From positions 31,421 through 95,420 of the forward strand of contig FR895335.1 in NCBI GenBank assembly GCA_000434995.1: a stretch of DNA of 64,000 bases. The letters are read 5' to 3'. Source of the DNA: Firmicutes bacterium CAG:341. Lineage in GTDB: Bacteria; Bacillota; Clostridia; Oscillospirales; Acutalibacteraceae. The first letter of the stretch is position 1, and every line of letters starts with the position of its first letter. Made by a program: the position numbers and the translations under genes. This document shows positions 23,900-33,026 of the stretch, in pieces. The notes under the pieces were generated by a model. That model saw only the letters and a program-made list of their open reading frames with translations. It did not search any database and had not been told where the DNA came from.

Positions 23900-24369
23900 T
23901 CTGCCTCCCTCAATTCTTTAAGTATTTTCTTTGTTTTTTCAGGAGTGAGTGAGCCGTATGTATTCTCGTTAATCATCATAACCGGTGAAAGAGAACAACA
24001 TCCAAGGCAGGCAACACACTTAAGTGAAAATAATCCGTCTTCAGTGGTTTCCCCGTCTTCAATTCCAAGTTCATCCTTAATTGTTTGCAATATAAGTTCA
24101 CTTGAATTAACATGGCAGGCAGTACCTTGGCAAAGCATAATAAGATACTTTCCCACAGGTGTCAGGCGAAATTGGGTATAAAATGTTGCAACGCCCATAA
24201 TTTCACTTTCTGCAATGCCTGTCCTTTCACTTATATAAATAATAGCTTCTTTCGGCAAATAGCCGTAAGTTTCCTGAGTTTTTTGTAATATGGTAATCAG
24301 TGAGCCTTTAACCTTAGCAAGTTCATCAAGAACTCCCTCTATTTGCTTGAGGTCAATCTTCTGTTCCAC
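23896..24369 (-). CDS. NuoE-like thioredoxin-fold [2Fe-2S] subunit
   Basis: A 157-residue HydC/NuoE-type protein, the normal size for the family. The helical N-terminus leads to the thioredoxin-like domain with the four cluster cysteines in CQGTACHVN and CLGCCSLSP. It is the first gene of the three-gene oxidoreductase operon. The start codon is a GTG (24369) with GGAGGTG seven to eight bases upstream. The protein would pass electrons with the NuoF-like partner. Confidence 0.95.
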   Translation of the reverse strand: MEQKIDLKQIEGVLDELAKVKGSLITILQKTQETYGYLPKEAIIYISERTGIAESEIMGVATFYTQFRLTPVGKYLIMLCQGTACHVNSSELILQTIKDELGIEDGETTEDGLFSLKCVACLGCCSLSPVMMINENTYGSLTPEKTKKILKELREAE

Positions 24370-24440
24370 AAAAACACCTCCGTAAGTTAATATAAGCCGA
24401 CAAAAAGCGGCAAAATTTTCAGTTTAAAGATTAAACAGTA

Positions 24441-24459
24441 ATATAATACCGTATTATAT
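24441..24459. promoter_or_regulatory. Perfect 9-1-9 inverted repeat over the -10 region
   Basis: ATATAATAC, one base, GTATTATAT. The repeat overlaps the predicted -10 box of the redox operon. Its 1-base spacer recalls Fur/PerR-type boxes, but no regulator can be assigned, and AT-rich promoter DNA can be palindromic by chance. Confidence 0.4.
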
Positions 24460-24471
24460 CAAATCTTGCAA
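24443..24471 (-). promoter_or_regulatory. Promoter of the NuoE/NuoF/GltD-like operon
   Basis: Minus strand: -35 TTGCAA (24466-24471), 17-base spacer, -10 TATTAT (24443-24448). The long inverted repeat at 24441-24459 covers the -10 box and part of the spacer. Confidence 0.65.
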
Positions 24472-24522
24472 GTTTATATTAAAAATTAAATATTTATTTA
24501 ATATATTGTTAATTTGTGCTAA

Positions 24523-25344
24523 TTATAAGGCATATTTTTCAACTGCTTTTGCAACTCCGTCTTCACCGTTGGAGCTTGTAATAAACTTTGCGTGGCTTTT
24601 ACATTCATCCGTACCGTTTTCCATAGCAAATGAATATTTTGCAAAATCAAGCATCGGGCAATCATTTTCCGCATCACCGAAAGCCATTACTTCATCTGCC
24701 CCAATACCCATATTTTTGCATATTCCCAAAACAGCACTGCCTTTATTCGCAGTCGGTGATGTAGCTTCAACCGTACCCGGTAAGCTTGAGCATACATCAA
24801 GCCCGAATTCTTTAAGCTTTGCACTTATGTTTTCAAGCTTTTTTTCATACACACCGTAAAATGTTATCTTTTCTATTCCTTTTCCGTCTTTTGCCATAAA
24901 ATCCAAAAGTGATTCATACCCGTCCATTGTTTTGGTGGCTTCATCAATAAATTTTTGCGGCAAATTCATATTTTGAAAAAGGCTTTCCGTTTTGAGCTGA
25001 TAGCAGGTTCTTCCATTTGCATAAATTTCAAAAAATACTTTTTCGCCCAAAAAATACTTCACTATTTCTTTGGCTTTTTCATACGGTATAAGATCGGCGT
25101 GAATAATTTTTTCTTCATTTTTGTCATACACGCACGCACCATTTGAATAAATAATATAATCAACAAAAGGTACTTGGCTGATAACATTATCAATCAGCAC
25201 CATAGATCTGCCTGTGGCCACTGCAAGCCTTATGCCTTTATCGTGTGATGATTTGAGCGCATCATAAGTTCTTTTAGTTACTGTTAAATGGTCAGGTGCC
25301 ATAAGTGTACCGTCAAGGTCGGTAGCAATAAGTTTAATGCTCAT
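24523..25344 (-). CDS. Cof-type HAD-superfamily phosphatase
   Basis: A 273-residue class IIB HAD hydrolase. Motif I is ATDLDGTLM (nucleophile and acid/base aspartates) at residues 7-15. Motif II is VATGRS. The cap domain is central. Motif IV is MAFGDAENDCPML, with conserved acids for Mg2+. Cof-type enzymes dephosphorylate sugar phosphates, flavin or pyridoxal phosphates, and their specificity is rarely predictable. AGGAGATAAAA precedes the ATG. It is a single gene between the redox operon and the gdhA promoter region. Confidence 0.92.
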   Translation of the reverse strand: MSIKLIATDLDGTLMAPDHLTVTKRTYDALKSSHDKGIRLAVATGRSMVLIDNVISQVPFVDYIIYSNGACVYDKNEEKIIHADLIPYEKAKEIVKYFLGEKVFFEIYANGRTCYQLKTESLFQNMNLPQKFIDEATKTMDGYESLLDFMAKDGKGIEKITFYGVYEKKLENISAKLKEFGLDVCSSLPGTVEATSPTANKGSAVLGICKNMGIGADEVMAFGDAENDCPMLDFAKYSFAMENGTDECKSHAKFITSSNGEDGVAKAVEKYAL

Positions 25345-25381
25345 TTTTATCTCCTAATAATATAAAAATTATTCTTACTGC

Positions 25382-25387
25382 ATTATA
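25382..25387 (-). promoter_or_regulatory. Extended -10 promoter of the HAD gene
   Basis: Minus strand TGC-TATAAT, an extended -10 box about 38 bases before the start codon. The -35 (TAGAAA at a 17-base spacing) is weak. Confidence 0.5.
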
Positions 25388-25800
25388 GCATCAAACTCAA
25401 TATTTTTCTATACTGTATTTTATACAAAGACTATACACCAAAGCACAAAAAAATTGTGTACCAAGCATCAAAACAGCCCACATTTCATCAAATTCAAAGC
25501 AGGCAATTTTATCACTGTTATTATAAATTTCAAAGCCTTTGAAAATATTGATTTTTACATCTAAATTTACAAAATCCACCCTCTTCGTTATAACTTCAAA
25601 AAGCCTTTTAATCTTAATCTTCATTTTTATAATTCTTATGATTTTATTTATCAAACCTTTCATCATATAATTTTATGCGACGATGTTTTTTAAAATGCAA
25701 ATATGTATACTATGTATAAATATTATATTATTTCACTTCTATTTGGCATTTTTATACTCGATTTTAACTTCTTATATGAATTTTGTGTATGCTTATACAT
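25388..25800. other. AT-rich intergenic stretch with no supported gene
   Basis: No gene can be supported between the HAD promoter and the gdhA promoter. An 89-codon minus-strand frame (25397-25666) lacks a ribosome-binding site and consists largely of Ile/Lys/Phe codons expected from AT-rich DNA. A short plus-strand frame is equally unconvincing. No tRNA-like or riboswitch-like fold was seen. Confidence 0.5.
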
Positions 25801-25806
25801 TTTTGT

Positions 25807-25835
25807 TTGACAATGTGTATCATAACTGCTATAAT
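25807..25835 (+). promoter_or_regulatory. Strong promoter of gdhA
   Basis: Consensus -35 TTGACA (25807-25812), 17-base spacer, consensus -10 TATAAT (25830-25835). The leader to the start codon is about 100 bases long and contains a terminator-like hairpin. Confidence 0.85.
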
Positions 25836-25861
25836 ACTTCTTGTGTCAAAGGCGGCACATT

Positions 25862-25904
25862 CAGAGTTTAATTTCAATATTTTGGTATTACACTCTGTTT
25901 TTTT
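25862..25904 (+). terminator. Terminator-like hairpin in the gdhA leader
   Basis: CAGAGT (25862-25867) pairs with ACTCTG (25892-25897). TAAT pairs with ATTA and TCAA with TTGG, separated by single mismatches, around a TATT loop. Seven T residues follow (25898-25904). It lies between the promoter and the ribosome-binding site, so it could attenuate transcription. No alternative antiterminator fold was confirmed. Confidence 0.6.
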
Positions 25905-25910
25905 ACATAA

Positions 25911-27272
<1,362 letters not shown>

Positions 27273-27286
27273 TAAATTATATCTTA

Positions 27287-27318
27287 AAGCACGGGCTTAT
27301 GCCCGTGCTTATTTTTTT
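27287..27318 (+). terminator. Terminator after gdhA
   Basis: A ten-pair GC-rich stem (AAGCACGGGC, 27287-27296, with its complement 27301-27310) has a TTAT loop and is followed by A and seven Ts. Confidence 0.92.
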
Positions 27319-27330
27319 GCAAATTTGTAA

Positions 27331-27359
27331 TTGACAAAAGGGAAACTTTATGTTAAACT
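27331..27359 (+). promoter_or_regulatory. Promoter of the DtxR-family regulator unit
   Basis: -35 TTGACA (27331-27336), 17-base spacer, -10 TAAACT (27354-27359). The first operator copy begins seven bases downstream. Confidence 0.7.
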
Positions 27360-27365
27360 ATCAAT

Positions 27366-27383
27366 AGTTAGTTTTAGCTAACT
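27366..27383 (+). promoter_or_regulatory. Putative DtxR-family operator, copy 1
   Basis: AGTTAGTTTTAGCTAACT: 6-bp inverted half-sites with a 6-bp spacer, at the predicted transcription start. It shares GTTAG-N6-CTAAC with 27423-27440 and with 19524-19541. Confidence 0.7.
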
Positions 27384-27422
27384 TACTTGTGGCGGCGAAA
27401 GTCGTCTTTATTTTGAAACCCA

Positions 27423-27440
27423 AGTTAGTTTAATCTAACT
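27423..27440 (+). promoter_or_regulatory. Putative DtxR-family operator, copy 2
   Basis: AGTTAGTTTAATCTAACT, 57 bases downstream of copy 1, in the leader just before the ribosome-binding site. A T run follows, so it could also fold as a short terminator in RNA. Confidence 0.65.
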
Positions 27441-27462
27441 TTTTTAGTAAAGGAGTAATATT

Positions 27463-27855
27463 ATGGTAATAAGCGAATCGGTAGAGGATTATTTGGAATC
27501 AATCCTCGTTTTGCAAGAAAAAAACGGATATGTAAGAAGTGTTGATATTGCAAATCATCTTGAAATATCAAAAGCAAGCGTATCAATTGCAATGAAAAAC
27601 CTTAAAGAAAATAAATTTGTAAAATTCGCGGATAACCACGAAATCAAATTAACACCCACAGGGCTTGAAATTGCAAAAAGCGTATATGAAAAGCACCTTA
27701 TGTTCAGTGAATTTTTTTACAAACTCGGTGTACCTAAAGATATTGCAACACGAGATGCCTGCAAAATTGAACATGCAGTATCCAAAACTACATTTAATGC
27801 AATAAAATCATTCGTTCAAAAGCATAGCTGCGAATTAAACAGCAACAATGAATAA
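27463..27855 (+). CDS. DtxR/MntR-family metal-dependent regulator
   Basis: A 130-residue transcription regulator. The N-terminal winged helix (ESVEDYLESILVLQE, then SVDIANHLEISKASVSIAMKNL) and the metal-binding dimerisation helices (with DACKIEHAVS) match the DtxR/MntR family. There is no C-terminal SH3-like FeoA domain, as in MntR. The usual ligands cannot be fully assigned by eye, so Fe or Mn specificity is open. Two copies of a GTTAG-N6-CTAAC operator precede it, suggesting autoregulation. AAAGGAG precedes the ATG. It is followed by a DUF3793 gene and a flavodoxin, a grouping seen with ferrous iron uptake genes in Clostridia, so iron is the likelier signal. Confidence 0.9.
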   Translation: MVISESVEDYLESILVLQEKNGYVRSVDIANHLEISKASVSIAMKNLKENKFVKFADNHEIKLTPTGLEIAKSVYEKHLMFSEFFYKLGVPKDIATRDACKIEHAVSKTTFNAIKSFVQKHSCELNSNNE

Positions 27856-27876
27856 TTAAAGAAAGCAGTTCAAATA

Positions 27877-28428
27877 ATGATAGAAGAATACTTAATCGGC
27901 CACTGTTCACCCACACTTGCATCATTAAAGACAGCTAATTTGATGAACATTCCGTTTGACTCAATTGAAAATTTAGAAAATTCCGTCTTTCAAACTAACG
28001 AAAAACTGAAAAACAAAGGTGTAAAACTGCTGATATTAAAAAAGTGCAGTAACACTGCCCTTGTATATGCATACAGAAAAGACAAATTGCAAAATGATTT
28101 AAACAAAAACAAGGTAGATGAGTTTTTAAAATTTTACGGATATGAATCAAATGATGCCGATTACTGCATATCAAAGCTTAAATCGCGCTTGAAAAACAGT
28201 GCTTCATTTCCGCACGAAATCGGTATTTTTCTCGGGTATCCGCTTTGCGATGTAATAGGATTTATTGAAAACGCAGGGCAAAACAGCATATGTTCAGGCT
28301 GCTGGAAAGTATATTGCAATGAATGCGAAGCAATAAAAACATTTAAAAAATTTGAAAAATGCAAAAGAATCTATCAAAAATTATGGTTACAAGGTCGCAG
28401 CATTGTAAAACTCACTGTTACGACATAA
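27877..28428 (+). CDS. DUF3793 family protein
   Basis: A 183-residue cytosolic protein of the DUF3793 family, recognised from the middle signature FPHEIGIFLGYPLCDVIGFI and the CWKVYCNECEA segment. The cysteine-rich C-terminal half (CSGCWKVYCNEC) might bind a metal or cluster. The function is unknown. In Clostridia such genes often accompany iron-transport genes and flavodoxins, and here it sits between a metal-dependent regulator and a flavodoxin, 21 bases after the former. A role in iron homeostasis is inferred from context only. Confidence 0.85.
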   Translation: MIEEYLIGHCSPTLASLKTANLMNIPFDSIENLENSVFQTNEKLKNKGVKLLILKKCSNTALVYAYRKDKLQNDLNKNKVDEFLKFYGYESNDADYCISKLKSRLKNSASFPHEIGIFLGYPLCDVIGFIENAGQNSICSGCWKVYCNECEAIKTFKKFEKCKRIYQKLWLQGRSIVKLTVTT

Positions 28429-28452
28429 TATATAAAAACAGAAAGGAGCATT

Positions 28453-28872
28453 ATGAGTAAAACAGCTATTGTATATTGGAGCGGTACGGGCAACACCGAA
28501 GCGCTTGCAAATAAAATTTACGAAAGTGCAAAAAGCCTTGGCAAAGATGTGCAAATTTTCACAGCAGGAGAATTTTCAGAAGATAAAGTTGGTGAATTTG
28601 ATACCGTAATTTACGGTTGCCCGTCAATGGGATGTGAACAGCTTGAAGATTTTGAATTTGAACCTATGTTTGAAAGATGCAAGCCAAAGCTGAAAGATAA
28701 AAGCATTGCCCTGTTCGGCTCTTACGGCTGGGGCGGCGGTGAATGGATGCGCCAATGGGAAGATGATTGCAGAAATATAGGTGCAAACCTTATTTTTGAA
28801 AGCATAATTTGCAACGACGCACCCGACGACGAAGCCTTGTCAAAATGTGAAGAACTCGCAAAAACATTATAA
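28453..28872 (+). CDS. Short-chain flavodoxin
   Basis: A 139-residue FMN electron carrier. The phosphate-binding loop is WSGTGNTEALA (residues 9-19), and the flavin-contacting loops are YGCPSMGCEQ and FGSYGWGGGEW, as in clostridial flavodoxins. Flavodoxins replace ferredoxin when iron is scarce. The position behind a DtxR-family regulator with its operators supports such control. GAAAGGAG precedes the ATG. A strong terminator ends the unit. Confidence 0.95.
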   Translation: MSKTAIVYWSGTGNTEALANKIYESAKSLGKDVQIFTAGEFSEDKVGEFDTVIYGCPSMGCEQLEDFEFEPMFERCKPKLKDKSIALFGSYGWGGGEWMRQWEDDCRNIGANLIFESIICNDAPDDEALSKCEELAKTL

Positions 28873-28879
28873 AAGTATA

Positions 28880-28913
28880 AAAACGCAACGATTGAATTTA
28901 ATCGTTGCGTTTT
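28880..28913. terminator. Bidirectional terminator, flavodoxin/MFS
   Basis: A perfect 14-pair stem (28880-28893 with 28900-28913), core ACGCAACGATT, and a six-base loop. The MFS stop codon lies in the loop region on the other strand. Confidence 0.92.
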
Positions 28914-30085
28914 ATCTTTTTGCACATATATATTGCTATCAAAAGCACTATCGGGAAAATCGTTCCTGCAAAAAATCCTATTTTCATATTATCATTAAAT
29001 CTATTTGAAATAAAGCCGACTAGCCCCGGCCCTGCTGTACAGCCCAAATCACCGCCGAGCGCAAGCAGTGCAAAAAGTGCAGTGCCTCCCCTTTTGATTG
29101 ATGCCGAAGCTTTGCTGAAAGAACCCGGCCACATAATTCCTACCGAAAGTCCGCATACAGCACAGCCTATTAAGCTGACTGCATTATTCGGCACAAGGCT
29201 GATTATAAGATATGACGCAGCGCATAAAACCGCACTTATATTCATAAATTTATCAAGCTCAATTTTATCACCGAATTTTCCGTAAAATGCTCTTGATATA
29301 CCCATAAGGCAGGCAAATGCCATAGGCCCTGCAAGGTCACCTACCGTCTTGCTTACACCAAGTCCTTTTTCTGCAAAAGCAGATGCCCACTGGCTTACAC
29401 CCTGCTCACTTGCACCGGCACATACCATCATTACAAATAATATCCAAAATAATTTGTTTTTACAAAGTTCAAGTATGCTCATTCCCGTTTCACCCTCTTC
29501 ATTAAGAGAAGCAAAAGGTGCTTTCATAAAAACAAATGCATTTATTATAGGTACAACGGACCATAAAACAGCAAGTATTTTCCAATTACCTATATTAAAA
29601 ATCGAAAAAAACAATGTTGAAATTAAAACTACACCCATTTGCCCCCAGCAGTAAAAGGAATGAAGAAGGCTCATTGCTTTTTCCTTATTATCAGTCGGGC
29701 ATGCTTCAACAACAGGGCTTACAAGCACTTCAAGAAGCCCACCGCCCACTGCATAAATCATTACAGCCAAAAGCAAGCCTACAAATGAATTGCTTAAAAT
29801 ACCGGGTAAAAAAGTCAGTCCCATAAGCCCGAAAGCGCATAAAAAATGTGCAATTATCATTGATGGCTTATATCCGATTTTGTCAATAAATTTTGCTGAA
29901 ACCAAATCAACAAAAAGCTGAATAAGAAAATTCACGGTTACAAGAACGGTTATTTTTGAAAGCGGAATATCAAATTCATTTTGAAAAGTTACAAAAAGCA
30001 AAGGTGCAAAATTATTAACTATTGCCTGCACTATATATGCTAAAAAACAGGCATTTACCGTTATTTTATATTTATTTTCAGTCAT
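28898..30085 (-). CDS. MFS transporter
   Basis: A 395-residue major facilitator with about twelve hydrophobic segments. It begins with an even TM1 after a short cytosolic start (MTENKYKITVNACFLAYI), has the loop signature SAKFIDKIGYKPSMI between TM2 and TM3, and has a matching loop in the second half (AFYGKFGDKIELDKF). The general organisation is close to fucose/sugar permease-type or drug-efflux MFS proteins, but the substrate is unknown. Its start overlaps the nrdG stop by eight bases, so it is translationally coupled to nrdG. Confidence 0.9.
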   Translation of the reverse strand: MTENKYKITVNACFLAYIVQAIVNNFAPLLFVTFQNEFDIPLSKITVLVTVNFLIQLFVDLVSAKFIDKIGYKPSMIIAHFLCAFGLMGLTFLPGILSNSFVGLLLAVMIYAVGGGLLEVLVSPVVEACPTDNKEKAMSLLHSFYCWGQMGVVLISTLFFSIFNIGNWKILAVLWSVVPIINAFVFMKAPFASLNEEGETGMSILELCKNKLFWILFVMMVCAGASEQGVSQWASAFAEKGLGVSKTVGDLAGPMAFACLMGISRAFYGKFGDKIELDKFMNISAVLCAASYLIISLVPNNAVSLIGCAVCGLSVGIMWPGSFSKASASIKRGGTALFALLALGGDLGCTAGPGLVGFISNRFNDNMKIGFFAGTIFPIVLLIAIYMCKKIKRND

Positions 30086-30608
30086 CCAAATAAAGCTCCA
30101 ACTGTTTGTTTTTAAAGCTTTTCTTTACATCAATTATTCTTTGGTTGCTTGAACCTCTGAAAACAAGCGATATATCCTTTTTGTCTTCAATATACGGCCC
30201 ATCTACAAGAACATCAATAAGTGAGAGCATTTCACTGCTTATTGGTGTAAATGCCCTTGAATTTGCCCTTTTTCCCATAATTTCTTCAAGTGTAAAACCG
30301 GTGTAGCACCAAATTGTTTTGTTCGGAAAACGCTCTTTAAACATTATAAGAAAAGGAAGTAAAACTTTTTGATTTTCCGGTTCAAACGGTTCACCGCCTA
30401 AAAGTGATAAACCGTTTATCCAATCAGGCGCGCAGGAGTCGAATATTTCCTCCATTGTTTCTTCGGTAAAAGGCTTGCCGAATGAAAAATCCCAAGTCTG
30501 CTGATTAAAGCAATTTTTGCAATGGTGCCTGCACCCCGAAACGAAAAGCGAAGTGCGCACGCCCTCACCGTTTGCAATGTCATTCTTTTTTATTTCACCG
30601 TAATTCAT
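30078..30608 (-). CDS. nrdG: Anaerobic ribonucleotide reductase activase
   Basis: A radical SAM activase of 176 residues that generates the glycyl radical on NrdD. The cluster motif is SGCRHHCKNCFN (CxxxCxxC) near residue 29, and SLLGGEPFEPENQ is the glycine-rich SAM-binding region. GAGGT precedes the ATG. It follows nrdD, separated by 59 bases that contain a terminator-like hairpin, so expression probably depends on partial read-through. The MFS gene overlaps its end. Confidence 0.96.
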   Translation of the reverse strand: MNYGEIKKNDIANGEGVRTSLFVSGCRHHCKNCFNQQTWDFSFGKPFTEETMEEIFDSCAPDWINGLSLLGGEPFEPENQKVLLPFLIMFKERFPNKTIWCYTGFTLEEIMGKRANSRAFTPISSEMLSLIDVLVDGPYIEDKKDISLVFRGSSNQRIIDVKKSFKNKQLELYLDD

Positions 30609-30627
30609 ATGAATACCTCACATTATC

Positions 30628-30658
30628 AAAAAAGACCGATTAGATTTTCCAATCGGTC
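30628..30658 (-). terminator. Terminator-like hairpin between nrdD and nrdG
   Basis: Minus strand GACCGATT and AATCGGTC pair over a nine-base loop and are followed by six T residues. No promoter was found between it and nrdG, so it probably lowers, not abolishes, nrdG expression. Confidence 0.75.
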
Positions 30659-30667
30659 AATTTTTAA

Positions 30668-32866
30668 TTATAAATGTAATACTCTTTCCTTAATTTCCTG
30701 AGTTCTGCCCTGATTCCAAAATTGAGTTCCGATATAGCCGCAAGTTCTTCTTGCAACATTCATTTTATCTTGGTCTTCATTTCCGCATTTTGGGCAACGC
30801 CAAATAAGCTTACCGTCTTCATTTTCAACTATTTGAATTTCACCGTCATATCCACAGCATTGGCAATAGTCACTCTTTGTATTAAGCTCGGCATACATAA
30901 TATTATCATAAATATATTTCATAACCTGTAATACAGCAGGAATGTTATTTTGCATATTAGGCACTTCAACATAGCTGATAGCACCGCCCGGAGAAAGACG
31001 CTGGAATTCCGATTCAAATTTAAGCTTTGTAAATGCATCAATCTTTTCCGCAACATGAACATGATATGAATTGGTAATATAATTTCTGTCTGTTACACCC
31101 GGAATTTTGCCGAATCTCTTTTGCAGGCATTTAGCAAATTTATATGTTGTTGATTCAAGCGGAGTACCATAAATACTAAAGTCAATATTGGTTTCTTCTT
31201 TCCACTTTTCGCAAGCTTCATTCATATGCTCCATAACATTAAGTGCAAAAGGCTTACCTTCAGGGTCTGTATGTGATTTGCCGGTCATATATTTTGTGCA
31301 TTCATAAAGGCCTGCATAACCAAGTGAAATTGTTGAATAGCCGTCATAAAGAAGCTTGTCAATCTTTTCACCCTTTTTAAGCCTTGCAAGCGCACCGTGC
31401 TGCCAAAGAATAGGCGCAGCATCACTCAATGTGCCTTTAAGCCTGTTATGGCGGCACATAAGCGCACGATAGCAAAGTTCAAGCCTTTCATCAAATATTT
31501 TCCAAAACTTTGTCATATCCCCGCCTGATGAGCAAGCAACATCAACAAGGTTAATTGTTACAACACCTTGGTTAAATCTACCGTAATACTTATGCTTTTT
31601 AGGGTCATAATTTTTAGCGTTGGCAATATTGCCGATGCCGTTTTCGGTAAATCTGTCAGGTGTTAAAAATGAGCGGCAACCCATACAGGTATATACATCA
31701 CCTTTAAGGTTTTTCATTACCTTTTCGCTGATATAATCAGGTACCATTCTTTTAGCAGTGCATTTTGCAGCAAGTTCTGTTAAATAGAAATACGGTGAAT
31801 TATCTGTAATATTATCATCTTCAAGAACATAAATGAGCTTCGGAAATGCAGGTGTAATCCAAACTCCGTCCTCATTTTTAACGCCTCTTATTCTTTGCTT
31901 TAATGTTTCTTCAATAATAAGCGCAAGGTCTTTCTTTTCCTGCTCGTTCTTAGCTTCGTTAAGATACATAAATACAGTTACAAAAGGAGCTTGGCCATTT
32001 GTAGTAAGAAGTGTTACAACCTGATATTGAATAGTTTGCACACCTCTTGAAACCTCGTCATGAAGCCTTTTTTCCGTGAGCTTAGCAATCTGCTCTTCGC
32101 TCATAGCAATATTAAGCTCTTCACTTTCGGCCTCAACTTCTTTTCTGATTTTTTTACGGCTTACATCTACAAAAGGTGCAAGATGTGAAAGTGAAATTGA
32201 CTGGCCGCCGTACTGGCTTGATGCAACCTGAGCAATAATTTGAGTTGCAATATTGCACGCAGTTGAAAAACTATGCGGCTTTTCAATCATAGTTTCACTG
32301 ATAACGGTACCGTTTTGAAGCATATCTTCAAGATTAACAAGGTCGCAGTTGTGCATATGCTGTGCAAAGTAATCCGCATCGTGAAAATGGATTAAGCCCT
32401 GCTCATGAGCATCAACAATATCCTGCGGCAAAAGAATTCTTTTAGTAATATCTTTTGATACTTCACCTGCCATATAATCACGCTGAACGGAATTTACGGT
32501 AGGGTTTTTATTGGAATTTTCCTGCTTTACTTCTTCGTTATTACATTCAATAAGAGATAAAATCTGATTATCGGTAGTATTCGCCTTTCTGATAAGAGAA
32601 CGGTTGTAACGATACTTAACATAAAGCCTTGCAACATCAAATGCGCCTTGTGCCATAATTTGGTTTTCAACAATATCCTGTATTTCTTCTACCGAAAGCG
32701 CACGATTTGCTTTAGATATTTTGAACTCAACATATTCTGCAATTTCTACAATTTGGCTTTGTGTAAGTTCTTCCTTTCGGCAAGCAGCATTTGCTTTTGA
32801 AACGGCTACAACTATCTTATTCAAGTCAAAATCCACTTCAGAACCGTTTCTTTTAATGATTTTCAT
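30668..32866 (-). CDS. nrdD: Anaerobic ribonucleoside-triphosphate reductase
   Basis: The class III glycyl-radical reductase that makes deoxyribonucleotides without oxygen. It has 732 residues. The N-terminal ATP-cone (about 1-95, begins KIIKRNGSEVDFDLNKIV) is the allosteric site. The catalytic barrel is central. Near the C-terminus is the zinc-binding set (CQCCGYDG, CPKCGNE) and the radical loop RRTCGYIGTQFWN. ATG 32866 is chosen because TAGGAGGTCAGG precedes it; the frame extends further upstream but that part crosses the promoter. It is the first gene of nrdD-nrdG-MFS. Confidence 0.97.
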   Translation of the reverse strand: MKIIKRNGSEVDFDLNKIVVAVSKANAACRKEELTQSQIVEIAEYVEFKISKANRALSVEEIQDIVENQIMAQGAFDVARLYVKYRYNRSLIRKANTTDNQILSLIECNNEEVKQENSNKNPTVNSVQRDYMAGEVSKDITKRILLPQDIVDAHEQGLIHFHDADYFAQHMHNCDLVNLEDMLQNGTVISETMIEKPHSFSTACNIATQIIAQVASSQYGGQSISLSHLAPFVDVSRKKIRKEVEAESEELNIAMSEEQIAKLTEKRLHDEVSRGVQTIQYQVVTLLTTNGQAPFVTVFMYLNEAKNEQEKKDLALIIEETLKQRIRGVKNEDGVWITPAFPKLIYVLEDDNITDNSPYFYLTELAAKCTAKRMVPDYISEKVMKNLKGDVYTCMGCRSFLTPDRFTENGIGNIANAKNYDPKKHKYYGRFNQGVVTINLVDVACSSGGDMTKFWKIFDERLELCYRALMCRHNRLKGTLSDAAPILWQHGALARLKKGEKIDKLLYDGYSTISLGYAGLYECTKYMTGKSHTDPEGKPFALNVMEHMNEACEKWKEETNIDFSIYGTPLESTTYKFAKCLQKRFGKIPGVTDRNYITNSYHVHVAEKIDAFTKLKFESEFQRLSPGGAISYVEVPNMQNNIPAVLQVMKYIYDNIMYAELNTKSDYCQCCGYDGEIQIVENEDGKLIWRCPKCGNEDQDKMNVARRTCGYIGTQFWNQGRTQEIKERVLHL

Positions 32867-32889
32867 TTCCTGACCTCCTAATATATTAC

Positions 32890-32910
32890 AAAAGTGTAAC
32901 ATACACTTTT
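32890..32910. promoter_or_regulatory. Perfect inverted repeat in the nrdD leader
   Basis: AAAAGTGTA, three bases, TACACTTTT. It lies just downstream of the predicted transcription start and could be an operator or a short leader hairpin. No known regulator is assigned. Confidence 0.45.
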
Positions 32911-32924
32911 TCGCGACTGAATCT

Positions 32925-32953
32925 ATAATACCAAATAAGAATATGTATGTCAA
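32925..32953 (-). promoter_or_regulatory. Promoter of nrdD
   Basis: Minus strand: -35 TTGACA (32948-32953), 17-base spacer, -10 TATTAT (32925-32930), about 60 bases before the start codon. Confidence 0.75.
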
Positions 32954-32971
32954 TAGCAAAAATCTAAAAAA

Positions 32972-32987
32972 ACACAATATATTGTAT
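32972..32987. promoter_or_regulatory. Putative NrdR box
   Basis: ACACAATATATTGTAT is close to the known NrdR consensus (acaCwAtATaTwGtgt), 19 bases upstream of the nrdD -35 box. A weaker partner (around TTACATATATGTAG, 33012-33025) is about 39 bases away, not the usual 31-32 bases, so the pair is doubtful. Confidence 0.6.
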
Positions 32988-33026
32988 TTTGTAACATTGC
33001 ACAAAAAAATTTTACATATATGTAGT

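Noticed and set aside
25397..25666. An 89-codon minus-strand open frame
   Set aside because: No ribosome-binding site or promoter; composition is what AT-rich DNA gives, rich in Ile, Lys and Phe. No family recognised.
25683..25871. A 62-codon plus-strand frame rich in Cys, Tyr and Phe
   Set aside because: Overlaps the gdhA promoter and leader and has no ribosome-binding site.
33012..33025. A second NrdR box
   Set aside because: About 39 bases from the first box instead of the usual 31-32, and only a weak match to the consensus.
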